In this document: piece after piece, positions 21,488 to 32,501 of the stretch
How positions within the stretch are numbered: the stretch's first letter is position 1
How the letters are laid out: each line of letters starts with the position of its first letter
Assembly (NCBI RefSeq): GCF_036320965.1
Contig: NC_092225.1
Location: 79,656,113 to 79,720,112, forward strand
From: Panulirus ornatus
Lineage: Eukaryota > Arthropoda > Malacostraca > Decapoda > Palinuridae
Length of the DNA stretch: 64,000 nucleotides
Direction of reading: 5' to 3'
The notes under the pieces: generated by a model
Database searches by the model: none
Seen by the model: the letters and a program-made list of their open reading frames with translations, nothing else
Told to the model about the DNA's origin: nothing
Position numbers and translations under genes: made by a program

Positions 21488-22636
21488 TCCTATTGGCTGC
21501 AACTGAGCATCAATTGCTCTGTGTCTTCTTTATTATGGTAGTTGCATCCTGGGCATGAACGATCTTGGAATGTTAAAACGGTGTTTGCCTTGTTGTAGCG
21601 ATGGGTGATATTCAGAGTATAAGTAGGAGGGTGTGACGAGTTTAACTGGGGAGTTTGGTTTCTGTTGAGTGTTTGGTTGATGGGTTAGTAATTAGGACGC
21701 AGTTAGGAGGTTGGTTGTTCGATGCCTGACGGGTTATTTGAGTGTGTATGCATTTCGTTTGTGTTATATTTGTTGGGGGGTGGGGATGGGCTGCAAGTAG
21801 AGATTACTGGAGTATGAGGCAGAGTTAAACTCTATTTGTAGTTGGGATTGATGGTTATATATGGAGTGGTTTGGGTGTAAGGGGTCTAATGCTGTTGCAT
21901 AGAACTGAGTGTCGAGAATGTTGAGGTGGGACTGTATCGGGAGGATCTCTGTTACATTATGAAGGTGTTAAGTGTTTATAGTTAAAAAGCCAGTGATTGA
22001 GTGCACTATTTTGTGTGGCTTACAGCTTTGTTATATTTGTTGTTGAGAGATAGTTTGATCAGGAAGGCGATGCATAGCTTAAAGAGAAGCAAATGAATTG
22101 ATTGTATAGAATGCTTACTTATTCTTTTCATGTCCAAGTCTAGTGCCAATTAGAGCAATTAGAATGTTTGCTGCTTTTTTCCTTGATGTCATTTGTGTGG
22201 GGCAGTTAATGTCTTGTGTGTGTCGTATTGATGCCTAGGATGGTTGTAGATTTGTTCAGTGGTAGACGGGCCATTCAAAATGATTTAAGGGTGTGCCGGA
22301 TTCGTGGGGTTATGAATGACTGAAGGCTTTTGTGAAAATGTAGACATTGCATTCTGGGTGAGTCATTGTTCCAGTTGTGTACTATAGTGCTGTAGCTCAA
22401 AGTTGCTACTGTGGTGTTAGGGTGTTGTAATGTGGTTATGAGGTTGTCTGCAAACGAAAAGACCTTTATGTTAGTGGCATGGGTTGAGGATACCGAAAGG
22501 TTGCCGCTAGATTATGAGAAATTACCCCTCAAAGAACATGGTGTATAAGTTGAAGAAAAGTAGAATGGTGGCACTGTAATCTAGAAGGTAGGTGTTGGGC
22601 ATGGTGGCAAGGTTCTGCAGCTGGGGTGTGTATCTG

Positions 22637-22700
<64 letters not shown>

Positions 22701-23095
22701 TGATGGGGAGGTATGCAAATGTTCATTATGCAGTGGTCGGTATTGTGACATTTCATTTTACTGGACTACATTTCTAAGGTGTTGCCATTGTCCATATCTC
22801 TTTTGTGGTGTCAGAGAAAGATATGAGCCCTCCTTTTTGTCTCTGTTGTGTCATATCTTTGTCATATAGGTTAAGGAAGGTGGGAGGGTAGTTCTAGATG
22901 AAAGTCTGGATTCTTTGATTAGGTCTATGTGGATGTTGTATTCTCTGAGATGGTTGAGTTTTTCTGTGTGTTTGTTCCTTATGCTACCAGCATTGAGTAT
23001 CTCTGTGTTTGTTACTGATGACAGTGATTATGCATGGCAAGATGTTTAATTTGTTGTTTGAGTACTGGGCAGAAGAATGGTTTGTTTTTCGAATA
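21488..23095 (-). mobile_element. Family-2 LINE, decayed
   Basis: Minus-strand reading gives LPLNKSTTILGI, then SILYNQF, LSYASPS, ATQNSAL and a cysteine-rich end (CPGCNYHNKEDTEQLMLSC). This is the thumb-to-C-terminus order of the copy at 16019-18120. Stops and frameshifts are frequent. A (GA)n array interrupts it. The portion above about 22750 is less certain and may be part of the endonuclease half. Confidence 0.6.
22639..22697. repeat. (GA)n microsatellite
   Basis: About 29 GA dinucleotides within the decayed LINE. Confidence 0.95.
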
Positions 23096-23105
23096 TTGAT
23101 AATTT

Positions 23106-23128
23106 CATATATATATATATATATATAT
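23106..23128. repeat. Short (TA)n
   Basis: A TA run at the truncated 5' edge of a SINE. Confidence 0.9.
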
Positions 23129-23287
23129 GGAGCGGGTGGCTGGAAATCCTCCCCTCTCGTTTTTTTCAATTTTCCAAAAGAAGGAACAGAGAAGGGGGCC
23201 AGGTGAGGATATTCCCTCAAAGGCCCAGTCCTCTGTTCTTAACGCTACCTCGCTATCGCGGGAAATGGCGAATAGTACGAAAGAAAA

Positions 23288-23296
<9 letters not shown>
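23129..23296 (+). mobile_element. Family-1 SINE, 5'-truncated
   Basis: Begins 'ggagcgggtggctggaaatc' and carries 'aaagaaggaacagagaaggg', 'ggcgaatagtacgaaag' and an A-rich tail. It lacks the first ~85 bp. It is followed by (TA)n and an oppositely oriented LINE. Confidence 0.9.

Positions 23297-23359
<63 letters not shown>
23297..23359. repeat. (TA)n microsatellite
   Basis: A TA run between the SINE tail and the LINE 3' tail. Confidence 0.95.
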
Positions 23360-23363
<4 letters not shown>

Positions 23364-25512
23364 TTATTTATTTTGCTTTGTCGCTGTCTCCCGCGTTTGA
23401 GAGGTAGCGCAAGGAAACACGAAAGAAATGGCGCAACCCACCCCCATACACATGTATATACACACACGTCCACACACACAAATATACATGCCTATACATC
23501 TCAATGTACACATGTATATTACACACACAGACACATACATATATACCCATGCACACAATTCACACTGTCTGCCTTTATTCATTCCCATCGCCACCTCGCC
23601 ACACATGGAATACCATCCCCCTGCCCCCTCATGTGTGCGGGGTAGCGCTAGGAAACGACAACAAAGGCCTCATTCGTTCACACTCAGTCCCTAGCTGTCA
23701 TGCAATAATGCCCGAAACCACAGCTCCCTTTCCACATCCAGGCCCCACACAGCTTTCCATGGGTTACCCCAGACGCTTCACATACTCTGATTCAATCCAC
23801 TGACAGCCCGTCAACCCCGGTATACCAAATCGATCCAATTCACTCTATTCCTTGCCCGCCTTTCACCCTCCTGCATGTTCAGGCCCCGATCACTCAAAAT
23901 CTTTTTCACTCCATCTTTCCACCTCCAATTTGGTCTCCCACTTCTCCTCGTTCCCTCCACCTCCGACACATATATCCTCTTGGTCAATCTTTCCTCACTC
24001 ATTCTCTCCATGTGCCCAAACCATTTCAAAACACCCTCTTCTGCTCTCTCAACCACGCTCTTTTTATTTCCACACATCTCTCTTACCCTTACATTACTTA
24101 CTCGATCAAACCACCTCACACCACACATTGTCCTCAAACATCTCATTTCCAGCACATCCACCCTCCTGCGCACAACTCTATCCATAGCCCACGCCTCGCA
24201 ACCATACAACATTGTTGGAACCACTATTCCTTCAAACATACCCATTTTTGCTTTCCGAGGTAATGCTCTCGACTTCCACACATTCTTCAAGGCTCCCACG
24301 ATTTTCGCCCCCTCCCCCACCCTATGATTCACTTCCGCGTCCATGGTTCCATCCACTGCCAGATCCACTCACAGATATCTAAAACACTTTACTTCTTCCT
24401 GTTTTTCTCCATTCAAACTTACCTCCCAATTGACTTGACCCTCAACCCTACTGTACCTAATAACCTTGCTCTTATTCACATTTACTCTTAACTTTCTTCT
24501 TTCACACACTTTACCAAACTCAGTCACCAGCTTCTGCAGTTTCTCACATGAATCAGCCACCAGCGCTGTATCATCAGCAAACAACAACTGACTCACTTCC
24601 CAAGCTCTCTCATCCACATCAGACTTCATTTTTGCCCCTTTCCAAAACTCTTGCATTCACCTCCCTAACAACCCCATCCATAAACAAATTAAACAACCAT
24701 GGAGACGTCACACACCCCTGCCGCAAACCTACATTCACTGAGAACCAATCACTTTCCTCTCTTCCTACACATACACATGCCTTACATCCTCTATAAAAAC
24801 TTTTCACTGCTTCTGACAACTTGCCACCCACACCATATATTCTTAATACCTTCCACAGAGCATCTCTGTCAACTCTATCATATGCCTTCTCCAGATCCAT
24901 AAATGCTACATACAAATCCACTTGCTTTTCTAAGTATTTCTCACATACATTCTTCAAAGCAAACACCTGCTCCACACATCCTCTACCACTTCTGAAACCA
25001 CACTGCTCTTCCCCAATCTGATGCTCTGTACATGCCTTCACCCTCTCAATCAATACCCTCCCATATAATTTACCAGGAATACTCAACAAACTTATACCTC
25101 TGTAATTTGAGCACTCACTCTTATCCCCTTTGCCTTTGTACAGTGGCACTATGCACGCATTCCTCCAATCCTCAGGCACCTCACCATGAGTCATACATAC
25201 ATTAAATAACCATACCAACCAGTCAACAATACAGTCCCCCCCCCTTTTTTTAATAAATTCCACCGCAATACCATCCAAACCTGCTGCCTTGCCGGCTTTC
25301 ATCTTCCGCAAAGCTTTTACTACCTCTTCTCTGTTTACCAAATCATTTTCCCCAACCCTCTCACTTTGCACACCACGTCGACCAAGACACCCTATATCTG
25401 CCACTCTGTCATCAAACACATTCAACAAACCTTCAAAATACTCACTCCATCTCCTTCTCACATCACCACTACTTGTTATCACCTCCCCATTAGCGCCCTT
25501 CACTGAAGTTCC
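23360..25512 (-). mobile_element. Family-1 LINE, long-tail, 5'-truncated, lightly broken
   Basis: The minus strand carries the long-tail 3' UTR, the C-terminal domain (23811-24368), then RT and the pre-RT linker. Two lesions break the frame. A TGA at 24369-24371 lies in the YLGVDL region, and a deletion near 24640 joins VLERG to KNEV instead of ASMKSV. The upstream frame runs open from there to the truncation at 'actgaagttcccat' (25512), where (TA)n begins. Catalytic blocks [12 protein letters not shown] and FADDTALV are intact. Confidence 0.92.
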
Positions 25513-25516
25513 CATA

Positions 25517-25583
<67 letters not shown>
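25513..25583. repeat. (TA)n microsatellite between two LINE copies
   Basis: A TA run that abuts the 5' truncation of one LINE and the 3' end of another in the same orientation. Confidence 0.95.
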
Positions 25584-25585
<2 letters not shown>

Positions 25586-26272
25586 GAGGTAGCACAAGGA
25601 AACAGACGAAAGAAATGGCCCAACCCACCCCCATACACATGTATATACATACGTCCACACACGCAAATATACATACCTACACAGCTTTCCATGGTTTACC
25701 CCAGACGCTTCACATGCCCTGATTCAATCCACTGACAGCATGTCAACCCCGGTATACCACATCGATCCAATTCACTCGATTCCTTGCCCTCCTTTCACCC
25801 TCCTGCATGTTCAGGCCTCGATCACACAAAATATTTTTCACTCCATCTTTCCACCTCCAATTTGGTCTCCCACTTCTCGTTCCCTCCACCTCCGACACAT
25901 ATATCCTCTTGGTCAATCTTTCCTCACTCATTCTCTCCATGTGCCCAAACCATTTCAAAACACCCTCTTCTGCTCTCTCAACCACGCTCTTTTTATTTCC
26001 ACACATCTCTCTTACCCTTACGTTACTTACTCGATCAAACCACCTCACACCACACAATGTCTTCAAACATCTCATTTCCAGCACATCCATCCTCCTGCGC
26101 ACAACTCTATCCATAGCCCACGCCTCGCAACCATACAACATTGTTGGAACCACTATTCCTTCAAACATACCCATTTTTGCTTTCCGAGATAATGTTCTCG
26201 ACTTCCACACATTCTTCAAGGCTCCCAGAATTTTCGCCCCCTCCCCCATCCTATGATCCACTTCCGCTTCCA
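25584..26272 (-). mobile_element. Family-1 LINE, short-tail, 5'-truncated
   Basis: Starts at 'gggaggtagcacaaggaaac', so it lacks the last ~40 bp of the 3' end. The C-terminal coding domain is open on the minus strand down to 25743. The 5' cut is at 'ccacttccgcttcca' (MEAEVDH), followed by a short TA stretch. Confidence 0.9.
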
Positions 26273-26281
26273 TATATATTC

Positions 26282-26492
26282 ACAATTTCCCACGTTAGCG
26301 AGGTAGCGTTAAGAACAGAAGACTGAGCCTTGGAGAGAAAATCCTCACTTTGCCCCCTTCTCTGTTCCCTCTTTTGGAAAAGTAAAACCTGGAGGGGAGG
26401 ATTTCCAGCCCCTCACTCCCTTCCCTTTTAGTTGCTTTCTATGACATGCAGGGAATATGTGGAAAGTATTCTTCCTCCCCTATCCCCAGGGA
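26282..26492 (-). mobile_element. Family-1 SINE, near full-length
   Basis: Reverse complement of the SINE, from 'ttcccacgttagcgaggtag' to 'tatccccagggat'. It is moderately diverged and the (gaaa)n tail is missing. Confidence 0.85.
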
Positions 26493-26706
26493 TAGGTAGT
26501 GCCAAGGACAGAGGCCTGAGCCTTTGAGGGAATATCCTTACCTGGCCCCCTTCTCTGTTCCATCTTTTGTAAAATCTAAAATGAGAGTGGAAGATTTCAA
26601 GCCCCCTGCTTCTTCCCCTTTTAGTCACCTTCTATGACATAGTCACCTTCTATGACATGCAGGGAATATGTGGGAAATATTCTTTCTTCCCTATCTCCAC
26701 GGAAAG
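26493..26706 (-). mobile_element. Second SINE copy, in tandem
   Basis: A more diverged SINE follows head-to-tail, from 'aggtagtgccaaggacagag' to 'cctatctccacgga'. It has an internal duplication of 'gtcaccttctatgacat' near 26625-26655. Confidence 0.8.
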
Positions 26707-27098
26707 GTATGAGGGGCCTGGATGTAAATAGGGAGCTGTGGTTTCGGTGCATTACACATAACAGCTAGAGACTGAGTGTGAACCAATATGGCCTGTTTGT
26801 GTGTGTTCCTGGCACTACCTCGCTGAAGCAGGAGATAGCGATGCTGTTTTTCTGTGGGGCGGGGGAGTGACAGAAATGGATGAAGGCAAGCAAGTATGAA
26901 TATAAACATGTGTATGTATGTAAAGTCTGCACATGTGTATGTATATGTATGTATATATTGATATGTATCTATGTATATGTGCATATATGGGCATTTATGT
27001 ATATATATGTGTATATGAGTGGATGGGCCATTCTTCATCTATTTCCTGGTGCTACCTCGCTGATACGAGAAACAGCGATTATGCTTAACAATAATATA
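26707..27098 (+). mobile_element. Family-1 long-tail LINE 3' UTR
   Basis: Plus-strand long-tail UTR landmarks: 'gggagctgtggtttcggtgc', 'acagctagagactgagtgtg', the inner 'ctacctcgct' block and the terminal 'gctacctcgctgatacgag'. No coding sequence is left. Confidence 0.85.
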
Positions 27099-27109
27099 TA
27101 TACACACAG

Positions 27110-27190
27110 ATTGAGCATCCCTAATCCGAAAATCCGAAATGCTCCAAAATCTGGAACTTTTTAGTGGCACCATGATGTTATAAGTGGTAA
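27110..27190 (+). mobile_element. Tigger/pogo-like DNA transposon end
   Basis: 'ttgagcatccctaatccg', 'aaatccgaaatgctcc' and 'aaaatctggaactttt' match, from memory, the distinctive ends of Tigger-type (pogo) elements. No opposite end or transposase was found nearby, so this is a fragment. It lies about 540 bp beyond the JMJD7 poly(A) signal. Confidence 0.5.
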
Positions 27191-27725
27191 ATTCCACTTC
27201 TAAACAATAATTTTTCATTGTATTAATGGTGTTTCATATTCTTTAACTGTTAAGTACTTATGTGTGAATAAGTGCAAGAAAATGATTGCTTATAAGTAGG
27301 ATATATAAATTCAGAGTCAGTATGAAGTTTGAGAAGAAATGCTGAAAGAAATGAATGGGAGGAAGTTCGGGTGTATTGTACATGGTAGATACAGTATCTC
27401 ATGTATGAAGAGCGAATATTCTAAAGAGGTTTTTCTTAAAAGAGCCACCCTAAAGTATACGAGGAAGTGTAGAGAACATACATGAAAGATGGCTGCTTCA
27501 TTTGTGTAATAAAGAAAAGAAAATAACATCCATTATTCTCTGTTAGTAGGAAAGAATCAAATGAGTATGGACTAAAATATCATCCAGAAAAAGACTGCAC
27601 ACACACTATTATATTTTTCTTTAATGCAAAAAAAAGTTAACAGGATAGAGATAGATAAGTGGCTACCCTCCATGCTATAATTTCCCAGGGGAAAAGTATG
27701 TTTACAAAAATTCTTACAAATTATT
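27191..27725. other. No gene seen (downstream of JMJD7)
   Basis: AT-rich intergenic sequence. Short open frames on both strands have no recognisable similarity. Confidence 0.4.
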
Positions 27726-27731
27726 TTAATC

Positions 27732-27737
27732 TTTATT
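27732..27737 (-). terminator. Poly(A) signal AATAAA of JMJD7
   Basis: 'tttatt' on the plus strand, i.e. AATAAA on the coding strand, 75 bp after the JMJD7 stop codon. The spacing is normal for a short 3' UTR. Confidence 0.65.
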
Positions 27738-27811
27738 CCAAACATTTTATTAAAGCATATCATATCACAATGTATATCATACAAGACAGAGGATCTATAA
27801 ATTACACAGAT

Positions 27812-28233
27812 CTACTCTGGTTCTTTTATCCATGACAGATTCTGGACCAACTTAAAATAATTATATTTTATATCATAATCCATATCATACCAAAAATTAA
27901 CAGCAATACAGGCATGAGACTGTCTAACATGGTGAAACCACAGTGAAGGAAGGTAAAGGGCATCTCCTGCATGAACCCTACAGTATACAGGACTTGCATG
28001 CTTATACTGTGGGTACTTCTCTAAGTCTGGCTTCAAAGGATCAATACATATCCAAGGGACTGATCCTGTTTTGGTGTCTTCTTGTATGACAAATTTGTCT
28101 GCAATGATCTCCTTATATGTAGCGGCAGGATAGTTCTTATACGGAATCCAAGGTAAGTCCATTGGGGGAAGAAGGATAAAGTCCTTGTAACCAGATACAA
28201 CACAGTAAATATTTTCATAGTGATCTTTGTGCA
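27812..28233 (-). CDS. JMJD7: JMJD7 terminal exon (422 bp) with the JmjC catalytic core
   Basis: Acceptor 'aaattttctgtttcag' at 28234. The exon starts TG-CAC-AAA-GAT, placing the Fe-binding His at 28231-28229 and Asp at 28225-28223. The distal His lies in WFHHVRQS. It ends SWIKEPE followed by TAG at 27814-27812. At 140 codons including the stop, it has a length typical of the family's last exon. Confidence 0.96.
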
Positions 28234-29262
28234 CTGAAACAGAAAATTTTTCTGTTACTATTAAACTGGTGCTATGTACATTCACTAATATACTTCTCAA
28301 GCATTTAAAATGTGAAACTGTAATAACTTATAGCATTACTTGGGACCCTGTGGAGTTACATTCCTGGAGATTTGTCTTTATTGCAAAATTTTGTTATTCA
28401 GATAACTAATATCCATGTTATATTATAAGGGTGTTTATGAGAAAGTTGAAGAGGGTGTGCTGCAGTGGTTTGGACATATGGATAGAATAAGTGAAGAAAG
28501 GTTAAGAAAGAAGATATGAGTATCATAAGTGGACAGAACAAGGACAACAGGGAAACTAAACTGGAGATGGAAGAATGGCATTAAAAAGATTTTGAACAAT
28601 AAGGGCTTGCACATGCAGGAGGGTGAAAGGCATGCATAGGATAGAGTGAATTGGAATGATGTGGTATACAGGGGTTGACATCCTAGAAATGGACTGAAAC
28701 AGGGCATGTGAAGCACCCAGGGTAAACCAAGGGAAGGTCTGTGGGGCTGGTTGTGGAAAGGGAGATGTGGTTGCAGTGAATTACATATGACAGCTAGAGA
28801 ATGAATGTAAGAGTGCTTCCCAACTTACATAAGGGTTATATTCCCAAGAACAATGCATAAGTTGAAATTTCCACTACTTGAAAACCATATAATTTCACCC
28901 AGAACAGTTGAGCCTTCTCTCCTCAGTTTCTAATTTGTTTTCTCTGGTATCACATCATGTGAGCACCTTGTTTTCTATTGCTACTGTACACCACACACTG
29001 TACTATGCTTGCACTTACAACATTTACATCATTCCAAACTCCAGATTACAACACCACCACAAAAGAGCAATAGAAATATGGGAAAGAAATTACTAATTAC
29101 CAAGAAAGAAACATGAGAAAGAAGTTATTAAACTGGAGGGGAGAATGTTATTCTGTGTGTGGTGGGGTGGCGATGGGAAAGGATGAAGGCAGCAAGTATG
29201 GATATGTACATGGGTATATATGTACATGTCTGTGTATGTATATGTGTATCTGGGTGGGTTGG

Positions 29263-29325
<63 letters not shown>

Positions 29326-31055
29326 TGCTGTCTCCCGCATTTGCGAGGCAGCGCAAGGAAACAGATGAAAGAAATGGCCCAACCCACCCCCATACACATG
29401 TATATACATACGTCCACACACGCAAATCTACATACCTACACAGCTTTCCATGGTTTACCCCAGACACTTCACATGCCCTGATTCAATCCACTGACAGCAC
29501 GTCAACCCCGGTATACCACATCGATCCAATTCACTCTATTCCTTGCCCTCCTTTCACCCTCCTGCATGTTCAGGCCCCGATCACACAAAATCTTTTTCAC
29601 TCCGTCTTTCCACCTCCAATTTGGTCTCCTACTTCTCCTCGTTCCCTCCACCTCCGACACATATATCCTCTTGGTCAATCTTTCCTCACTCATTCTCTCC
29701 ATGTGCCCAAACCATTTCAAAACACCCTCTTCTGCTCTCTCAACCACGCTCTCTTTATTTCCACACATCTCTCTTACCCTTATGTTACTTACTCGATCAA
29801 ACCACCTCACACCACACATTGTCCTCAAACATCTCATTTCCAGCACATCCATCCTCCTGCGCTTAACTCTATCCATAGCCCACGTCTCGCAACCATACAA
29901 CATTGTTGGAACCACTATTCCTTCAAACACCCATTTTTGCTTTCCGAGATAATGTTCTCGACTTCCACACATTCTTCAAGGCTCCCAGAATTTTCGCCCC
30001 CTCCCCCACCCTATGATCCACTTCTGCTTCCATGGTTCCATCTGCTGCCAGATCCACTCCCAGATATCTAAAACACTTTACTTCCTCCAGTTTTTCTCCA
30101 TTCAAACTTACCTCCCAGTTGACTTGACCCTCAACCCTACTGTACCTAATAACCTTGCTCTTATTCACATTTACTCTTAACTTTCTTCTTTCACACACTT
30201 TACCAAACTCAGTCACCAGCTTCTGCAGTTTCTCACATGAATCAGCCACCAGCGCTGTATCATCAGCGAACAACAACTGACTCACTTCCCAAGCTCTCTC
30301 ATCCCCAACAGACTTCATACTTGCCCCTCTTTCCAGGACTCTTGCATTTACCTCCCTAACAACCCCATCCATAAACAAATTAAACAACCATGGAGACATC
30401 ACACACCCCTGCCGCAAACCTACATTCACTGAGAACCAATCACTTTCCTCTCTTCCTACACGTACACATGCCTTACATCCTCGATAAAAACTTTTCACTG
30501 CTTCTAACAACTTGCCTCCCACACCATATATTCTTAATACCTTCCACAGAGCATCTCTATCAACTCTATCATATGCCTTCTCCAGATCCATAAATGCTAC
30601 ATACAAATCCATTTGCTTTTCTAAGTATTTCTCACATACATTCTTCAAAGCAAACACCTGATCCACACATCCTCTACCACTTCTGAAACCGCACTGCTCT
30701 TCCCCAATCTGATGCTCTGTACATGCCTTCACCCTCTCAATCAATACCCTCCCATATAATTTACCAGGAATACTCAACAAACTTATACCTCTGTATATAT
30801 GTGGTATATATATATATATATATCTTTCTTTTCTTTCATACTATTCGCCATTTCCCGCGTTAGCGAGGTAGCGTTAAGAACAGAGGACTGGGCCTTTGAG
30901 GGAATATCCTCATCTGGCCACCTTCTCTGTTCCTTCTTTGAGAAAAACAAAAAAAAACAGGAGGGGAGGATTTCCAGACCCCCGCTCCCTTCCCTTTTAG
31001 TCGCCTTCTACGACACGCAGGGAATATGTGGGAAGTATTCTTTCTCCCCATCCCC

Positions 31056-31094
<39 letters not shown>

Positions 31095-32431
31095 TTGCTT
31101 TGTCGCTGTCTCCCACGTTTGCGAGGTAGCGCAAGGAAACAGACGAAAGAAATGGCCCAACCCACCCCCATACACATGTATATACATACGTCCACACACG
31201 CAAATATACATACCCACACAGCTTTCCATGGTTTACCCCAGATGCTTCACATGCCCTGATTCAATCCACTGACAGCACGTCAACCCCGGTATACCACATC
31301 GATGCAATTCACTCTATTCCTTGCGTTCCTTTCACCCTCCTGCATGTTCAGGCCCCGATCACACAAATTATTTTTCACTCCATCTTTCCACCTCTAATTT
31401 GGTCTCCCACTTCTCCTCGTTCCCTCCACCTCCGACACATATATCCTCTTGGTCAATCTTTCCTCACTCATTCTCTCTATGTGCCCAAACCATTTCAAAA
31501 CACCCTCTTCTGCTCTCTCAACCACGCTCTTTTTATTTCAACACATCTCTCTTACCCTTACGTTACTTACTCGATTAAACCACCTCACACCACACATTGT
31601 CCTCAAACATCTCATTTCCAGCACATCCATCCTCCTGTGCACAACTCTATCCATAGCCCACCCCTCGCAACCATACAACATTGTTGGAACCACTATTCCT
31701 TCAAACGTACCCATTTTTGCTTTCCGAGATAATGTTCTCGACTTCCACACATTCTTCAAGGCTCCCAGGATTTTCGCCCCCTCCCCCACCCTATGATCCA
31801 CTTCCACTTCCATGGTTCCATCCGCTGCCAGATCCACTCCCAGATATCTAAAACACTTTACTTCCTCCAGTTTTTCTACATTCAAGCTTACCTCCCAATT
31901 GACTTGACCCTCAACCCTACTGTACCTAATTACCTTGCTCTTATTCACATTTACTCTTAACTTTCTTCTTTCACACACTTTACCAAACTCAGTCACCAGC
32001 TTCTGCAGATTCTCACATGAATCAGCCACCAGCGCTGTATCATCAGCGAACAACAACTGACTCACTTCCCAAGCTCTCTCATCCCCAACAGACTTCATAC
32101 TTGCCCCTCTTTCCAAAACTCTTGCATTCACCTCCCTAACAACCCCATCGGGGCCTGGACGTGCAGGAGGGTGAAAGGAGGGCAAGGAATAGAGTGAATT
32201 GGAGCAATGTGGTATATCGGGGTTGACGTGCTGTCAGTGGATTGAATCAAGGCATGTGAAGTGTCTGGGGTAAGCCATGGAAAACTGTGTAGGTATGTAT
32301 ATTTGCGTGTGTGGACGTATGTATATACATGTGTATGGGGGGGTTGGGCCTTTTCTTTCGTCTGTTTCCTTGCGCTACCTCGCAAACGCGGGAGACAGCA
32401 ACAAAGTATAATAAAAAATATAAAAAAAAAA

Positions 32432-32501
<70 letters not shown>

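Noticed and set aside
23464..23560. Short regularly repeated 'acacatatacat' motifs as a CRISPR-like array
   Set aside because: These are CA/TA-rich low-complexity stretches of the LINE 3' UTR, with no constant repeat and unique spacers. The sequence is eukaryotic.
24619..25692. 357-codon ORF with a (YI)n segment and [14 protein letters not shown] start
   Set aside because: It joins an antisense LINE 3' UTR and (TA)n to the true RT frame of the 23360-25512 copy. It is not a fusion gene.
29220..30071. 283-codon plus-strand ORF across (TA)n
   Set aside because: Antisense to a family-1 LINE and continued through the TA array, which is open in two frames by composition.
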